Source of the DNA: Clostridium sp. AWRP
GTDB lineage: Bacteria; Bacillota; Clostridia; Clostridiales; Clostridiaceae
Assembly (NCBI RefSeq): GCF_004006395.2
Contig: NZ_CP029758.2
Location: 806,001-870,000 of the forward strand
Direction of reading: 5' to 3'
Length of the DNA stretch: 64,000 nucleotides
The notes under the pieces were generated by a model, which saw nothing but the letters and a program-made list of their open reading frames with translations, was not told where the DNA came from and searched no databases. This document shows, piece by piece, positions 44,284-52,205 of this stretch (position 1 is the first letter of the stretch; each line of letters begins with the position of its first letter). The position numbers and the translations under genes are program-made.

Positions 44284-45432
44284 ATGGCACAGAAGGACTA
44301 TTATGAAGTACTTGGACTTGAAAAAGGTGCAAGTGATGAAGATATAAAAAAATCATTTAGAAAATTAGCATTGAAATACCACCCAGATAGGAATCCCAAC
44401 GATAAAAAAGCTGAAGAAAAATTTAAGGAAATAAATGAAGCTTATCAAGTACTCTCAGATCCTCAGAAAAAGGCACAGTATGATCAGTTTGGAACAACTG
44501 ACTTCAATGGCGGCGGTGATGCAGGCTTTGGAGGCTTTGGAGGTTTTGATTTTTCAGATATGGGAGGCTTTGGAGATATATTCGATTCTTTCTTTGGTGG
44601 AGGAGGAGGATTTGGCTCTAGCAGCAGAAGAAGAAATGCGCCACAAAAAGGAGCAGATCTTGAATATACTCTAAATTTGGCTTTTGAAGAAGCTGTTTTT
44701 GGAGTAGAAAAGGAAATAAATATAGCTAGAAACGAAAAATGTGAAGCTTGTGGTGGAACAGGAGCTAAAAAAGGAACACAGCCCCATACTTGTGATAAAT
44801 GCGGTGGAACAGGGCAGATGAGAACTCAGAGAAATACACCCCTTGGAAGTTTTGTAAGTATGAGTACTTGTGATAAATGTGGTGGAAAAGGAACTATAAT
44901 AAAAGATCCTTGTCCAGAATGCAGGGGAAAAGGTGCAGTAAGAAAACATAGAAAGATAAAAGTGAGGGTTCCAGCAGGAGTAGATAATGGAAATATAATT
45001 CCATTAAGGGGACAAGGAGAAAGTGGAAAGAATGGTGGACAGTCAGGAGATCTTTATGTAAATATAAGGGTTTCATCTCATTCTAAGTTTAAGAGAAAGG
45101 GATTTGATATATATACAGATACACATATAAGTTTTGGTAAAGCTTCCCTTGGAACTAGTTTAAAAGTTGCAACTATAGATGGGGATGTAAAGTATGATGT
45201 ACCATCAGGAACTCAATCAGGAACTGTGTTTAGGCTTAAAGGTAAGGGTGTCCCTAGGGTTAATGGCCATGGTAGAGGTGATCAATACGTAAATGTAATT
45301 GTTGATGTACCTAAGGATTTAAATGAAAAGCAGAAAGAAGCTATTATAATGCTTATGGAAGCAAGTGGAGAAGTACCTGCAGGAGAAAGTGGAAAAAAAT
45401 CTATCTTTGATAAACTTAAACATCACCACTAA
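44284..45432 (+). CDS. dnaJ: Chaperone DnaJ (Hsp40)
   Basis: The 382-residue protein has a J domain (about 4-70) with HPD in KYHPDRNP, and a Gly/Phe-rich region (about 75-120). The zinc-finger domain has four CxxCxGxG repeats (CEACGGTG, CDKCGGTG, CDKCGGKG, CPECRGKG). C-terminal substrate domains follow, ending in a His-rich tail KLKHHH. It stimulates DnaK ATPase and delivers clients. AGGTGGTG precedes the ATG. The 353-bp repeat-containing gap before it is unusual for this operon. Confidence 0.97.
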   Translation: MAQKDYYEVLGLEKGASDEDIKKSFRKLALKYHPDRNPNDKKAEEKFKEINEAYQVLSDPQKKAQYDQFGTTDFNGGGDAGFGGFGGFDFSDMGGFGDIFDSFFGGGGGFGSSSRRRNAPQKGADLEYTLNLAFEEAVFGVEKEINIARNEKCEACGGTGAKKGTQPHTCDKCGGTGQMRTQRNTPLGSFVSMSTCDKCGGKGTIIKDPCPECRGKGAVRKHRKIKVRVPAGVDNGNIIPLRGQGESGKNGGQSGDLYVNIRVSSHSKFKRKGFDIYTDTHISFGKASLGTSLKVATIDGDVKYDVPSGTQSGTVFRLKGKGVPRVNGHGRGDQYVNVIVDVPKDLNEKQKEAIIMLMEASGEVPAGESGKKSIFDKLKHHH

Positions 45433-45464
45433 TATAATTAATAATTAAGCACATGGAATTATAG

Positions 45465-45720
45465 AGCTTCTAAGCAAAAAATAAACTTATACTCCGGATA
45501 TTTTTTACAACCTTCAGCTCGTTAAATATTTTGATAAGGCTAAGAAAAAAATTTTGAAAAATACTGAGAACTTTTGAAAACTCGTGCCTCAAACAATTGA
45601 AAAGTTCTAGATTTTTCAAAAATTTTTCACTAAGCCTTATATACAAAATATTTAAAAGAGCTTCATTATTGTAAAAATATGCCTGCGTATAAGTTGATTT
45701 TTAAGTTAGAAAACCTATAT
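45465..45720. repeat. Giant palindromic element (MITE-like), copy 2
   Basis: Its layout is the same as copy 1 at 20.8 kb. The left end TTCTAAGCAAAAAATAAACT and the right end ATAAGTTGATTTTTAAGTTA pair. The middle arms GATAAGGCTAAGAAAAAAAT and TTTTTCACTAAGCCTTAT pair, with GAACTTTTGAA / TTGAAAAGTTC near the centre, where both copies share ACTCGTGCCTCAAACAATT or a one-base variant. Identity between copies is clear but imperfect, and arm changes are mostly matched on the other arm. Confidence 0.8.
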
Positions 45721-45830
45721 AGGATTTCCAATTGAAGTTTAAACTTATTAAAGTCTTTAACGTGATGAAATTTGTCATTATATAATGTGATATAAGTCAA
45801 CTTTCAAATTAGAAACTCTATAGTATCAAT
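45714..45830. repeat. Small palindromic element next to MITE copy 2
   Basis: The left end TATATAGGATTTCCAATTGA and the right end TTCAAATTAGAAACTCTATA are imperfect inverted repeats enclosing about 75 bp that are also partly self-complementary (CTTATTA / ATATAAG). The ends resemble those of the larger palindrome (TATAGGGGTTCTAA), so it could belong to the same transposon family. It is directly followed by structured element copy C. Confidence 0.55.
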
Positions 45831-45837
45831 GAATCTT

Positions 45838-46008
45838 ACTTAGTGGGAAAAGCAGAGAACTTAAATCTTTGATTTAAAATGAATCGATTTCTCTTTAGAG
45901 TTTTGTTTCTCCCACTAAGTTTAGATGAATTATCTAGGGGCGTAGCTACTGTTATCTTCCACTTTGATAGAAGTGGGAGCGTTACAAGTAGGTAGCCATC
46001 AGATAAAA
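45838..46008 (+). repeat. Dispersed structured element, copy C
   Basis: The 5' hairpin opens with CTTAGTGGGA (45839) and closes with TCCCACTAAG. Its loop carries the nested palindrome TTAAATCTTTGATTTAA. The core starts TTATCTAGGGGCGTAG (45930) and ends GTAGCCATCAGATAA (46006). CTACTGT (45946-45952) pairs with ACAAGTAG (45984-45991) with one bulged A. The core arm is the plain hairpin CCACTTTGATAGAAGTGG, the shortest of the four. The prmA start is 21 bp downstream. Together with the two palindromes it fills the 45433-46028 gap. Confidence 0.72.
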
Positions 46009-46028
46009 TTTTGTATAGGAGGAAACCT

Positions 46029-46970
46029 ATGGACAAAGAATGGATAGAAGTCTCAATTACTACTAGCAGTGAGGCAGTAGAGGCGGTTTCAGGAATACTT
46101 TACAATACTGAAGTTAAAGGTGTATCTATAGAAGATTCTCAGGATGTAGAATTTAAAAAAAAGCATCCAGAAGATTGGGATTATTTTGATGAAAGCTTGC
46201 TCAAAATAAAAGATGGAACAGCAGTAGTAAAAGGATATTATAGGCAAGATAAGAACTTAAATGGATATTTAAAATACATAAAAGATAGCATAAATAACTT
46301 AGAAAGTTTTGGCATAGATAAAGGAAAAGGTTTAATTACAGTATCTAAAGTAAATGAAGAAGACTGGGAGAATAAGTGGAAAGAGTACTATAAGCCTTAT
46401 AAAGTTGGAAAAAATATAGTAGTAAAACCAATATGGGAGAATTATGAAGCAAAAAAAGATGATATAATAGTAGAACTTGATCCAGGTATGGCTTTCGGTA
46501 CTGGCACTCATGAAACTACAAAAATGTGCATAAAGGCATTAGAAAAATATATTAAACCTGAATATACTGTATTTGACATAGGAACTGGTTCAGGTATACT
46601 AGCAATAACTTCTTCAAAACTTGGAGCAAAACAAGTTACAGGAGTGGATTTGGATCCTGTAGCTGTAAAATCTGCGTCAACAAATGTTGGATATAACCAT
46701 ATTAAAAATGTAAACATACTTCACGGAGATCTTATGGATGTAGTTAAAGGCAAGGCGAATATCGTAGTTGCCAATATAATTGCAGATGTTATAATTTTTT
46801 TAGCTGATGGAGTTAAGAATTTTATGCTTCCAGGAGGAGTTTTTATATGCTCCGGTATAATATTAGAGAGAAAAGAAGAGGTAGTTGATAAATTAAATAA
46901 AACAGGATTTAAAATAGAAGAAATAAATGAAGATGGAGAATGGGTGTGCATAGTAGCATCAGTGAAATAG
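46029..46970 (+). CDS. prmA: Ribosomal protein L11 methyltransferase
   Basis: The protein has 313 residues from the ATG at 46029, with AGGAGG directly upstream; an in-frame TTG (46011) precedes that site and is unlikely. The N-terminal L11-binding domain is followed by a Rossmann methyltransferase domain with DPGMAFGTGTHETTKMC, VFDIGTGSGILAI and the catalytic-region NIIADVII. It trimethylates ribosomal protein L11 using S-adenosylmethionine. It starts a translationally tight run prmA-rsmE-mtaB. Confidence 0.95.
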   Translation: MDKEWIEVSITTSSEAVEAVSGILYNTEVKGVSIEDSQDVEFKKKHPEDWDYFDESLLKIKDGTAVVKGYYRQDKNLNGYLKYIKDSINNLESFGIDKGKGLITVSKVNEEDWENKWKEYYKPYKVGKNIVVKPIWENYEAKKDDIIVELDPGMAFGTGTHETTKMCIKALEKYIKPEYTVFDIGTGSGILAITSSKLGAKQVTGVDLDPVAVKSASTNVGYNHIKNVNILHGDLMDVVKGKANIVVANIIADVIIFLADGVKNFMLPGGVFICSGIILERKEEVVDKLNKTGFKIEEINEDGEWVCIVASVK

Positions 46971-46980
46971 GTGGTATGTT

Positions 46981-47736
46981 ATGAATAAATTTTTTGTGCC
47001 TCAGGAAGATATAAATTTTAATACAGCCTATATTAGGGGCGAAGATGTAAAACATATACGAAAAGTACTTAGACTTAAATGTGGAGACAAGATAAACATA
47101 AATAACTGTAATGGAAAAGAATTTTTAGGTGCTATAGAGAAAATAGATAAAGATGAAGTTGTGGTAAATATTATAGAAGAACTTACTCTATATAACGAAA
47201 GTAAGATTAAAATTTATCTTTTTCAAGGGTTACCTAAGTCCGGTAAAATGGATTTAATAGTACAGAAGGCTGTTGAACTTGGAGTTTATGAAATTACCCC
47301 TGTTGTTACAAGTAGAGTTGTTGTAAAAAACGATTCAGGAGAATTTAAAAAGGTAGATAGATGGAATAAAATTGCTAAGGAAGCTTGTAAGCAGTGTAAG
47401 AGAAGCATAATTCCTAAGGTTAATGTTCCAATTAGTTTCAAAGAACTTTTAAGTGAAGGGGAATGTATGAATCTTATAGTGGTTCCCTATGAAAATGAAA
47501 GTAATGTAGGTATAAAAAAAATAGTAAATTCTATAAAAGATAAAAGTAATTTAGAGAAAATAGCTATTGTGATAGGACCTGAAGGTGGATTTGAAGAACA
47601 AGAAATAGATGAACTTAAAAATATAAACTCTCATATAGTTACATTAGGGCCAAGAATACTTAGAACTGAAACGGCAGGTTTTGTATGCATATCGCTTATC
47701 ATGTATGAATTAGGAGATTTAGGAGGTCTTTACTAG
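46981..47736 (+). CDS. rsmE: 16S rRNA (uracil-1498-N3)-methyltransferase
   Basis: The 251-residue protein has an N-terminal PUA-like domain beginning FFVPQEDINF, and a C-terminal SPOUT domain with the trefoil-knot motifs IAIVIGPEGGFEEQEI and LGPRILRTETAG. It methylates U1498 of 16S rRNA in the assembled 30S subunit. It starts 10 bp after prmA, and its stop abuts the mtaB start. Confidence 0.95.
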   Translation: MNKFFVPQEDINFNTAYIRGEDVKHIRKVLRLKCGDKININNCNGKEFLGAIEKIDKDEVVVNIIEELTLYNESKIKIYLFQGLPKSGKMDLIVQKAVELGVYEITPVVTSRVVVKNDSGEFKKVDRWNKIAKEACKQCKRSIIPKVNVPISFKELLSEGECMNLIVVPYENESNVGIKKIVNSIKDKSNLEKIAIVIGPEGGFEEQEIDELKNINSHIVTLGPRILRTETAGFVCISLIMYELGDLGGLY

Positions 47737-49128
47737 GTGAATTCAATTAATGAAAAAAAATTTGATTTAACCCTTGATAACAAAGAATTCTTTAATGCTT
47801 ATGGAAGAAATAAAAAGGTAGGTATGTCTACTTTAGGATGTAGGGTAAATCAGTATGAAACTGAAGCTATGGCTGAAAAATTTATACAAGAGGGATATGA
47901 TATTGTAGACTTTGAAGATTATGCAGATGTGTATGTAGTAAATACTTGTACTGTAACCAATATGGGAGATAAAAAATCTAGACAGATGATACATAGGGCT
48001 AGGAAAAAAAATAATAATGCTGTAATTGCTGTAGTAGGGTGTTATTCTCAAATTGCACCAGACAAAGTATCGGAAATAGAAGGGGTAGATGTAGTCCTAG
48101 GAACTAGAAATAAAGGAGACGTAGTATATTGGGTAAGTAGGGTCTCTTATGAAGGAAAAAAAATAGTCAAAGTAAATGACGTATTGAAAAATAAAACATT
48201 TGAAGACTTAAAAATAGATGAATACCAAAAGAGAACGAGAGCTTTTTTAAAAATTCAAGATGGGTGTAATAGATTTTGTTCTTATTGTGCAATACCTTTT
48301 GCCAGGGGAGCTGTGTGCAGTAAGTCTCCAGATAAAATAATTGAGGAAGTAGAGAAATTATCTCATAATAATTTTAAAGAGATTATACTTTCAGGTATAC
48401 ATATTGCATCTTATGGTACAGATATAGATGGAGACTGGAATCTTTTAAGAATATTGCAGGAAATAGATAAAGTAAAAGGCATCGATAGAGTTAGAATTGG
48501 ATCTATAGATCCTCAATTTTTTACAGAAGGCGTTATAGAGAAAATATCAAAATTAGAAAAATTATGTCCTCATTTTCATCTTTCACTTCAAAGTGGGTGC
48601 GATGAAACTTTAAAGAGAATGAACAGGAGATATACCACTTCAGAATATGAAAAAATAGTATATGATATAAGAAGTGCCATAGAAAATGCATCTATAACTA
48701 CAGATATCATAGTTGGGTTCCCTGGAGAAACAGAAGAAGAATTTAATAAAACTTACGACTTTTTAAATAGAATAGCTCTTTCCAAGATGCATGTATTTAA
48801 ATACAGCAGGAGAAGTGGGACTAAAGCTGCAGATATGCCTGGACAGGTAGATGGTAAAACTAAGGATGAAAGAAGTAGTAAGATATTGGAGCTAGATGAA
48901 AAATTAGAAAAGAAGTTTATGAATGAGTTTTTGGGATATAATATGGATGTACTCTATGAACAAGAAACTCACAATAATGGAATATGCTATGAAGGCTATA
49001 CACCAAATTATATAAAGGTAATAACAAAGTGTGAAAAAGATTTAGATTTGGAAGGAAAAATCTTATGTACACAACTTGAAAGTACAAAAGATGGATATAT
49101 AGAAGGAAAATTAAAAAAATTTATTTGA
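47737..49128 (+). CDS. mtaB: tRNA (N6-threonylcarbamoyl-A37) methylthiotransferase MtaB
   Basis: The protein has 463 residues from a GTG directly after the rsmE stop. The N-terminal UPF0004 domain has three cluster cysteines (TLGCRVNQYE, NTCTVTN, VVGCYSQ). The radical SAM domain has CNRFCSYCAIPFARG, and a C-terminal TRAM domain follows. It converts t6A37 to ms2t6A37 in ANN-decoding tRNAs. Gene order is the usual one for clostridia. Confidence 0.95.
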   Translation: MNSINEKKFDLTLDNKEFFNAYGRNKKVGMSTLGCRVNQYETEAMAEKFIQEGYDIVDFEDYADVYVVNTCTVTNMGDKKSRQMIHRARKKNNNAVIAVVGCYSQIAPDKVSEIEGVDVVLGTRNKGDVVYWVSRVSYEGKKIVKVNDVLKNKTFEDLKIDEYQKRTRAFLKIQDGCNRFCSYCAIPFARGAVCSKSPDKIIEEVEKLSHNNFKEIILSGIHIASYGTDIDGDWNLLRILQEIDKVKGIDRVRIGSIDPQFFTEGVIEKISKLEKLCPHFHLSLQSGCDETLKRMNRRYTTSEYEKIVYDIRSAIENASITTDIIVGFPGETEEEFNKTYDFLNRIALSKMHVFKYSRRSGTKAADMPGQVDGKTKDERSSKILELDEKLEKKFMNEFLGYNMDVLYEQETHNNGICYEGYTPNYIKVITKCEKDLDLEGKILCTQLESTKDGYIEGKLKKFI

Positions 49129-49187
49129 CTTTAGCAGGATTTTATCATTAATTATTGAATATTATACTGTTAAGGGAGGTGAAATTT

Positions 49188-49532
49188 ATGGAAGACTGTA
49201 TTTTTTGCAAGATAATAAAAGGTGAGATTCCATCTGAAAAAATATATGAAGATGATATGGTACTAAGTTTTAAAGATATAGAACCAGCTGCACCGGTACA
49301 TGTACTTATAATACCTAAGAAACATATAGGAAGTATAAATGATCTTACCGAAGATGATTCTAAAATAATTGCTCATATATATTTAGTTGCAAAACAGATT
49401 GCAACTAAACTTGGTATAGATGAAAAAGGATATAGAATTGTAACTAACTGTGGAGAAGAGGCAGGACAGACAGTACATCATGTTCATTTTCATTTATTAG
49501 GCGGTAGATCGTTTGCATGGCCTCCGGGCTAA
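49188..49532 (+). CDS. HIT-family nucleotide-binding protein (HinT-like)
   Basis: The protein has 114 residues from the ATG at 49188, preceded by GGGAGGTG; an earlier in-frame ATG at 49155 lacks a good site. CIFCKIIKGEIPSEKIYED is the typical N-terminus with a zinc-like Cys pair. The histidine triad is HHVHFHLLGG near the C-terminus. Relatives hydrolyse nucleoside phosphoramidates or aminoacyl-AMP. Cytoplasmic. It may be read with mtaB. Confidence 0.93.
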   Translation: MEDCIFCKIIKGEIPSEKIYEDDMVLSFKDIEPAAPVHVLIIPKKHIGSINDLTEDDSKIIAHIYLVAKQIATKLGIDEKGYRIVTNCGEEAGQTVHHVHFHLLGGRSFAWPPG

Positions 49533-49563
49533 AATTTAGAACAATTTAAGAGTTATGAAATTG

Positions 49564-49593
49564 TTGACAGTATCGAAAGGTTTATTGTATAAT
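49564..49593 (+). promoter_or_regulatory. Promoter of rpsU-yqeY
   Basis: TTGACA (49564-49569) and TATAAT (49588-49593) with 18-bp spacing: consensus boxes 79 bp upstream of the rpsU start. Confidence 0.88.
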
Positions 49594-49671
49594 GGCTATG
49601 TGCTATTTGACCCATGTTAACTGTATTTGATTTTTTAAATTGAATTGAGCTAGCGGAGGGAGGGAGATAAT

Positions 49672-49848
49672 ATGTCAGAAATAAAAGTTGGAGAAAATGA
49701 AACTATAGAAAGTGCATTGAGAAGATTTAAGAGAAAATGTGCTAGAGCTGGTGTTCTTTCAGAAGTTAGAAAAAGAGAACACTATGAAAAACCAAGTGTA
49801 AAGAGAAAGAAAAAATCAGAAGCTGCAAGAAAGAGAAAATTTAAATAG
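49672..49848 (+). CDS. rpsU: 30S ribosomal protein S21
   Basis: The 58-residue protein reads MSEIKVGENETIESALRRFK at its start and continues with the basic S21 pattern (KRKCARAGVLSEVRKREHYE, then a Lys/Arg-rich tail). GGAGGGAGGGAG precedes the ATG. It is a small-subunit protein near the anti-Shine-Dalgarno end of 16S rRNA. The position before yqeY is the standard Firmicutes arrangement. Confidence 0.97.
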   Translation: MSEIKVGENETIESALRRFKRKCARAGVLSEVRKREHYEKPSVKRKKKSEAARKRKFK

Positions 49849-49877
49849 AATTCTTTGAAAGAGGGTATTAACTGGTA

Positions 49878-50321
49878 ATGTCTCTTAAAGAAAGATTGCA
49901 AGAAGACTGGAAGAATGCTTTAAAATCTGGAGACAAATTTAAAGCAAACACTATAAGTATGGCTAAAGCGGCTGTTTTGTTGGTAGAAAAAACTGATGGA
50001 AAAAAACTTGATGATGAGAAAATTATAGATATAATAGCAAAAGAAGTCAAAGAGAGGCGCGAATCTATACTTGAATTTGAAAAAGGGAAAAGGCAGGATC
50101 TAGTTGAAAAAGCAAAATCTGAAATAGATATCTTGTTGGAATACCTTCCTCAGCAGTTAAGTAAAGAGGAAATTTCCGAAATTATTCGGAATGCAGTTAA
50201 TGAAGTGGGTGCAGAAAGTATTAAAGATATGAAAAAGGTTATGGCAATTGTTATGCCTAAAACTAGGGGCAGAGCAGATGGCAAACTTGTAAGTCAAATA
50301 GTAAAAGAACATTTAAATTAA
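49878..50321 (+). CDS. yqeY: GatB/YqeY domain-containing protein
   Basis: The 147-residue protein matches the YqeY family: MSLKERLQEDWKNALKSGDK, then KARRESI-like EVKERRESILEFEKGKRQDL and the C-terminal MPKTRGRADGKLVSQIVKE, shared with the tail of the GatB amidotransferase subunit. A role in tRNA-dependent amidation is possible but unproven. It lies 29 bp after rpsU in one operon that ends at the terminator directly downstream. Confidence 0.93.
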   Translation: MSLKERLQEDWKNALKSGDKFKANTISMAKAAVLLVEKTDGKKLDDEKIIDIIAKEVKERRESILEFEKGKRQDLVEKAKSEIDILLEYLPQQLSKEEISEIIRNAVNEVGAESIKDMKKVMAIVMPKTRGRADGKLVSQIVKEHLN

Positions 50322-50328
50322 ATGAGTA

Positions 50329-50358
50329 AAAGGTTGAGATTGTATCTCAACCTTTTTT
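50329..50358 (+). terminator. Rho-independent terminator after yqeY
   Basis: AAAGGTTGAGAT (50329-50340) and ATCTCAACCTTT (50344-50355) form a perfect 12-bp stem with a 3-nt loop and a run of T. Confidence 0.95.
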
Positions 50359-50489
50359 TACTTCCGGTGTGCCTCAAAGATTGTAATTATATATCTAATA
50401 AACTTAGGAACTTTCTGTAATTTATTATATACATATCTCATAAATTATTAGGAGTAAGCTAATATATATAAATTCTTAGAGGTGATACT

Positions 50490-50774
50490 ATGGGAGACAA
50501 GATATATAATGCAAAACGGAATATTGCAGATAAACTGGATTTGCCCGGAGATATAATATTAAATATGCCCCAAATCAAAATTACAGGAGATAATGAAATA
50601 ATAATTGAAAATCATAGAGGTATTATAGCATTTGATGAAAGTCAAATAAAAGTTAATTCAGGTATAGGATTGATATCCATATATGGAAGTAGGTTTGAAG
50701 TGCTTTTTATGGGGGGAAGCACTATAACTATAGGAGGAAGATTTACATCTATAGTCTATGAAGGAAACAAGTAA
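50490..50774 (+). CDS. yqfC: Sporulation protein YqfC
   Basis: The 94-residue protein matches the YabP/YqfC family: AKRNIADKLDLPGDIILNMP, then MPQIKITGDNEIIIENHRGI and GIGLISIYGSRFEVLFMGG. It is a mother-cell sporulation protein of unknown biochemical function. AGAGGTGA precedes the ATG. It overlaps yqfD by 17 bp, so the pair is coupled. Confidence 0.92.
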   Translation: MGDKIYNAKRNIADKLDLPGDIILNMPQIKITGDNEIIIENHRGIIAFDESQIKVNSGIGLISIYGSRFEVLFMGGSTITIGGRFTSIVYEGNK

Positions 50775-51912
50775 ATTTAGTTTTAAAAACTATAGAAGCG
50801 GAATAATTTTATTGGAAATACAATCCCTTATACCTGAAAAATTTATTAACGTTATGTGGAAAAATAATATCTACATAAAAAATATTAAAAAGAAAAGTAT
50901 TACAACTATGACTTTGGAGATAAATTTAAGAGATTATGATAAGATAGAGAATATAGCAAGAAGAACTGGAACTAGAATAAAGATAATAAATAGAAGGGGC
51001 CCTATATTTTTTGTAATTAAGCTTAAGAGAAAAATAACTTTAGTATCCGGAATAATTTTATTTATAGGAACAATATATTATTTATCTACTTTTATATGGA
51101 GTGTAAAAATAAATTCTGAAGAAGGATTGCCTCCTTATATAATAAGACAGCAGCTTAAATCTTATGGAGTAAAGCCAGGTATTAACAAAAATAAAATAGA
51201 TGTATATAAAATAGAAAAAGATTTAGTAAAAGATAATGATAATATAATGTGGGCGAAGGTGAGGGTACAGGGTTCTGAATTAAATGTAAGTGTAGTTCAG
51301 AGAAAATCACCTCCTAATATAGTTGAAGAAAACACTCCTTGTAATTTAATAGCTAAAAGGGATGGAAAAGTTGTAAGGGCATATACCACTAAAGGAACTG
51401 TTGTTGTAAAAATAGGGGATGATGTAAAAAAGGGACAGTTACTTGTAAAAGGTGAACAAGGATTAGAAGGATCAACCTACAGTGTTCATGCTGCAGGATA
51501 TATTATATGCACGACTACCTATGATGCATCTGAAACTGTAAAAGTAAATAATATAAAAAATGAAAGAACAGGTAAGAAAATAGAAAATTATTATATTAAT
51601 TTCATGGGAAAGAAACAGTATCTAAAAAAAGATAATAATAAATTTAATAAATATGATAAAATAGAGGAAAGTAAATTCATCTTTGGAAAAGAGACTTATT
51701 TTGAAGTTAAACAAGTTACAGTAAAAGGAAATCTTCAGAAAATAGTAAAAGACACTGGAGAAAAACTTTACAATAATATATCTTGCAATTTGGATAAGTC
51801 TATAAAAATTGTAAATAAGGTAGTTACTTATGAAGGTCAGGACCCTTGCAAGGTTAAAGTACAAGTTACAGCAGAAGAAAACATAGCCATTCCAGATACA
51901 ATTACAAATTAG
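50758..51912 (+). CDS. yqfD: Sporulation protein YqfD
   Basis: The protein has 384 residues. The cytoplasmic N-terminal part (about 1-90) is followed by a TM helix (about 92-112) and a large extracytoplasmic domain with NVSVVQRKSPPNIV, CNLIAKRDGKVV and the biotinyl-like VVKIGDDVKKGQLLVKG. It is needed for efficient sporulation in relatives. In many Firmicutes the next gene is phoH (ybeZ), but here a repeated element and then yqfF follow. Confidence 0.92.
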   Translation: MKETSKFSFKNYRSGIILLEIQSLIPEKFINVMWKNNIYIKNIKKKSITTMTLEINLRDYDKIENIARRTGTRIKIINRRGPIFFVIKLKRKITLVSGIILFIGTIYYLSTFIWSVKINSEEGLPPYIIRQQLKSYGVKPGINKNKIDVYKIEKDLVKDNDNIMWAKVRVQGSELNVSVVQRKSPPNIVEENTPCNLIAKRDGKVVRAYTTKGTVVVKIGDDVKKGQLLVKGEQGLEGSTYSVHAAGYIICTTTYDASETVKVNNIKNERTGKKIENYYINFMGKKQYLKKDNNKFNKYDKIEESKFIFGKETYFEVKQVTVKGNLQKIVKDTGEKLYNNISCNLDKSIKIVNKVVTYEGQDPCKVKVQVTAEENIAIPDTITN

Positions 51913-51949
51913 GGGTAAAATATAACTAAAGATTATATCAATGAATCTT

Positions 51950-52166
51950 ACTTAGTGGGAAAAGCAGATATCCCAAATCTTCCATTTGGTGATAGTCGCT
52001 TTCTCTTTAGAGTTTTTGTTTCTCCCACTAAGTTTAGATGAATTATCTAGGGGTGTAGCTACTGTTATCTCCCACTTTGATAGAAAAGCAGATATCTCAT
52101 TTGATTTGGTGATAGTCGCTTTCACAGAGTGCGTGGGAGTGTTACAGTAGGTAGCCATCAGATAAA
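51950..52166 (+). repeat. Dispersed structured element, copy D
   Basis: The 5' hairpin ACTTAGTGGGA (51950) pairs with TCCCACTAAGT. The core opens TTATCTAGGGG (52043) and ends GCCATCAGATAA (52165). CTACTGT (52059-52065) pairs perfectly with ACAGTAG (52144-52150). The small palindromic module AAGCAGATATC ... GGTGATAGTCGCTTTC occurs twice, once in each arm (51964-52001 and 52085-52123). The yqfF start is 40 bp downstream. The stretch TATCAATGAATCTTACTTAG is shared with copy C. Confidence 0.74.
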
Positions 52167-52205
52167 GAAGTTACGTATAAAATGAAGAATAAAGGGTGAG
52201 CTTAA

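Noticed and set aside
42129..45076. Antisense open frames opposite dnaK and dnaJ
   Set aside because: They mirror biased codon use of the real genes, lack ribosome-binding sites and resemble no family.
45985..46008. Cyclic di-GMP-I (GEMM) riboswitch, suggested by GTAGGTAGC
   Set aside because: Only a 9-base match is shared. The surrounding conserved GEMM bases and its two-helix layout are not present, and the motif differs in copies A and B.
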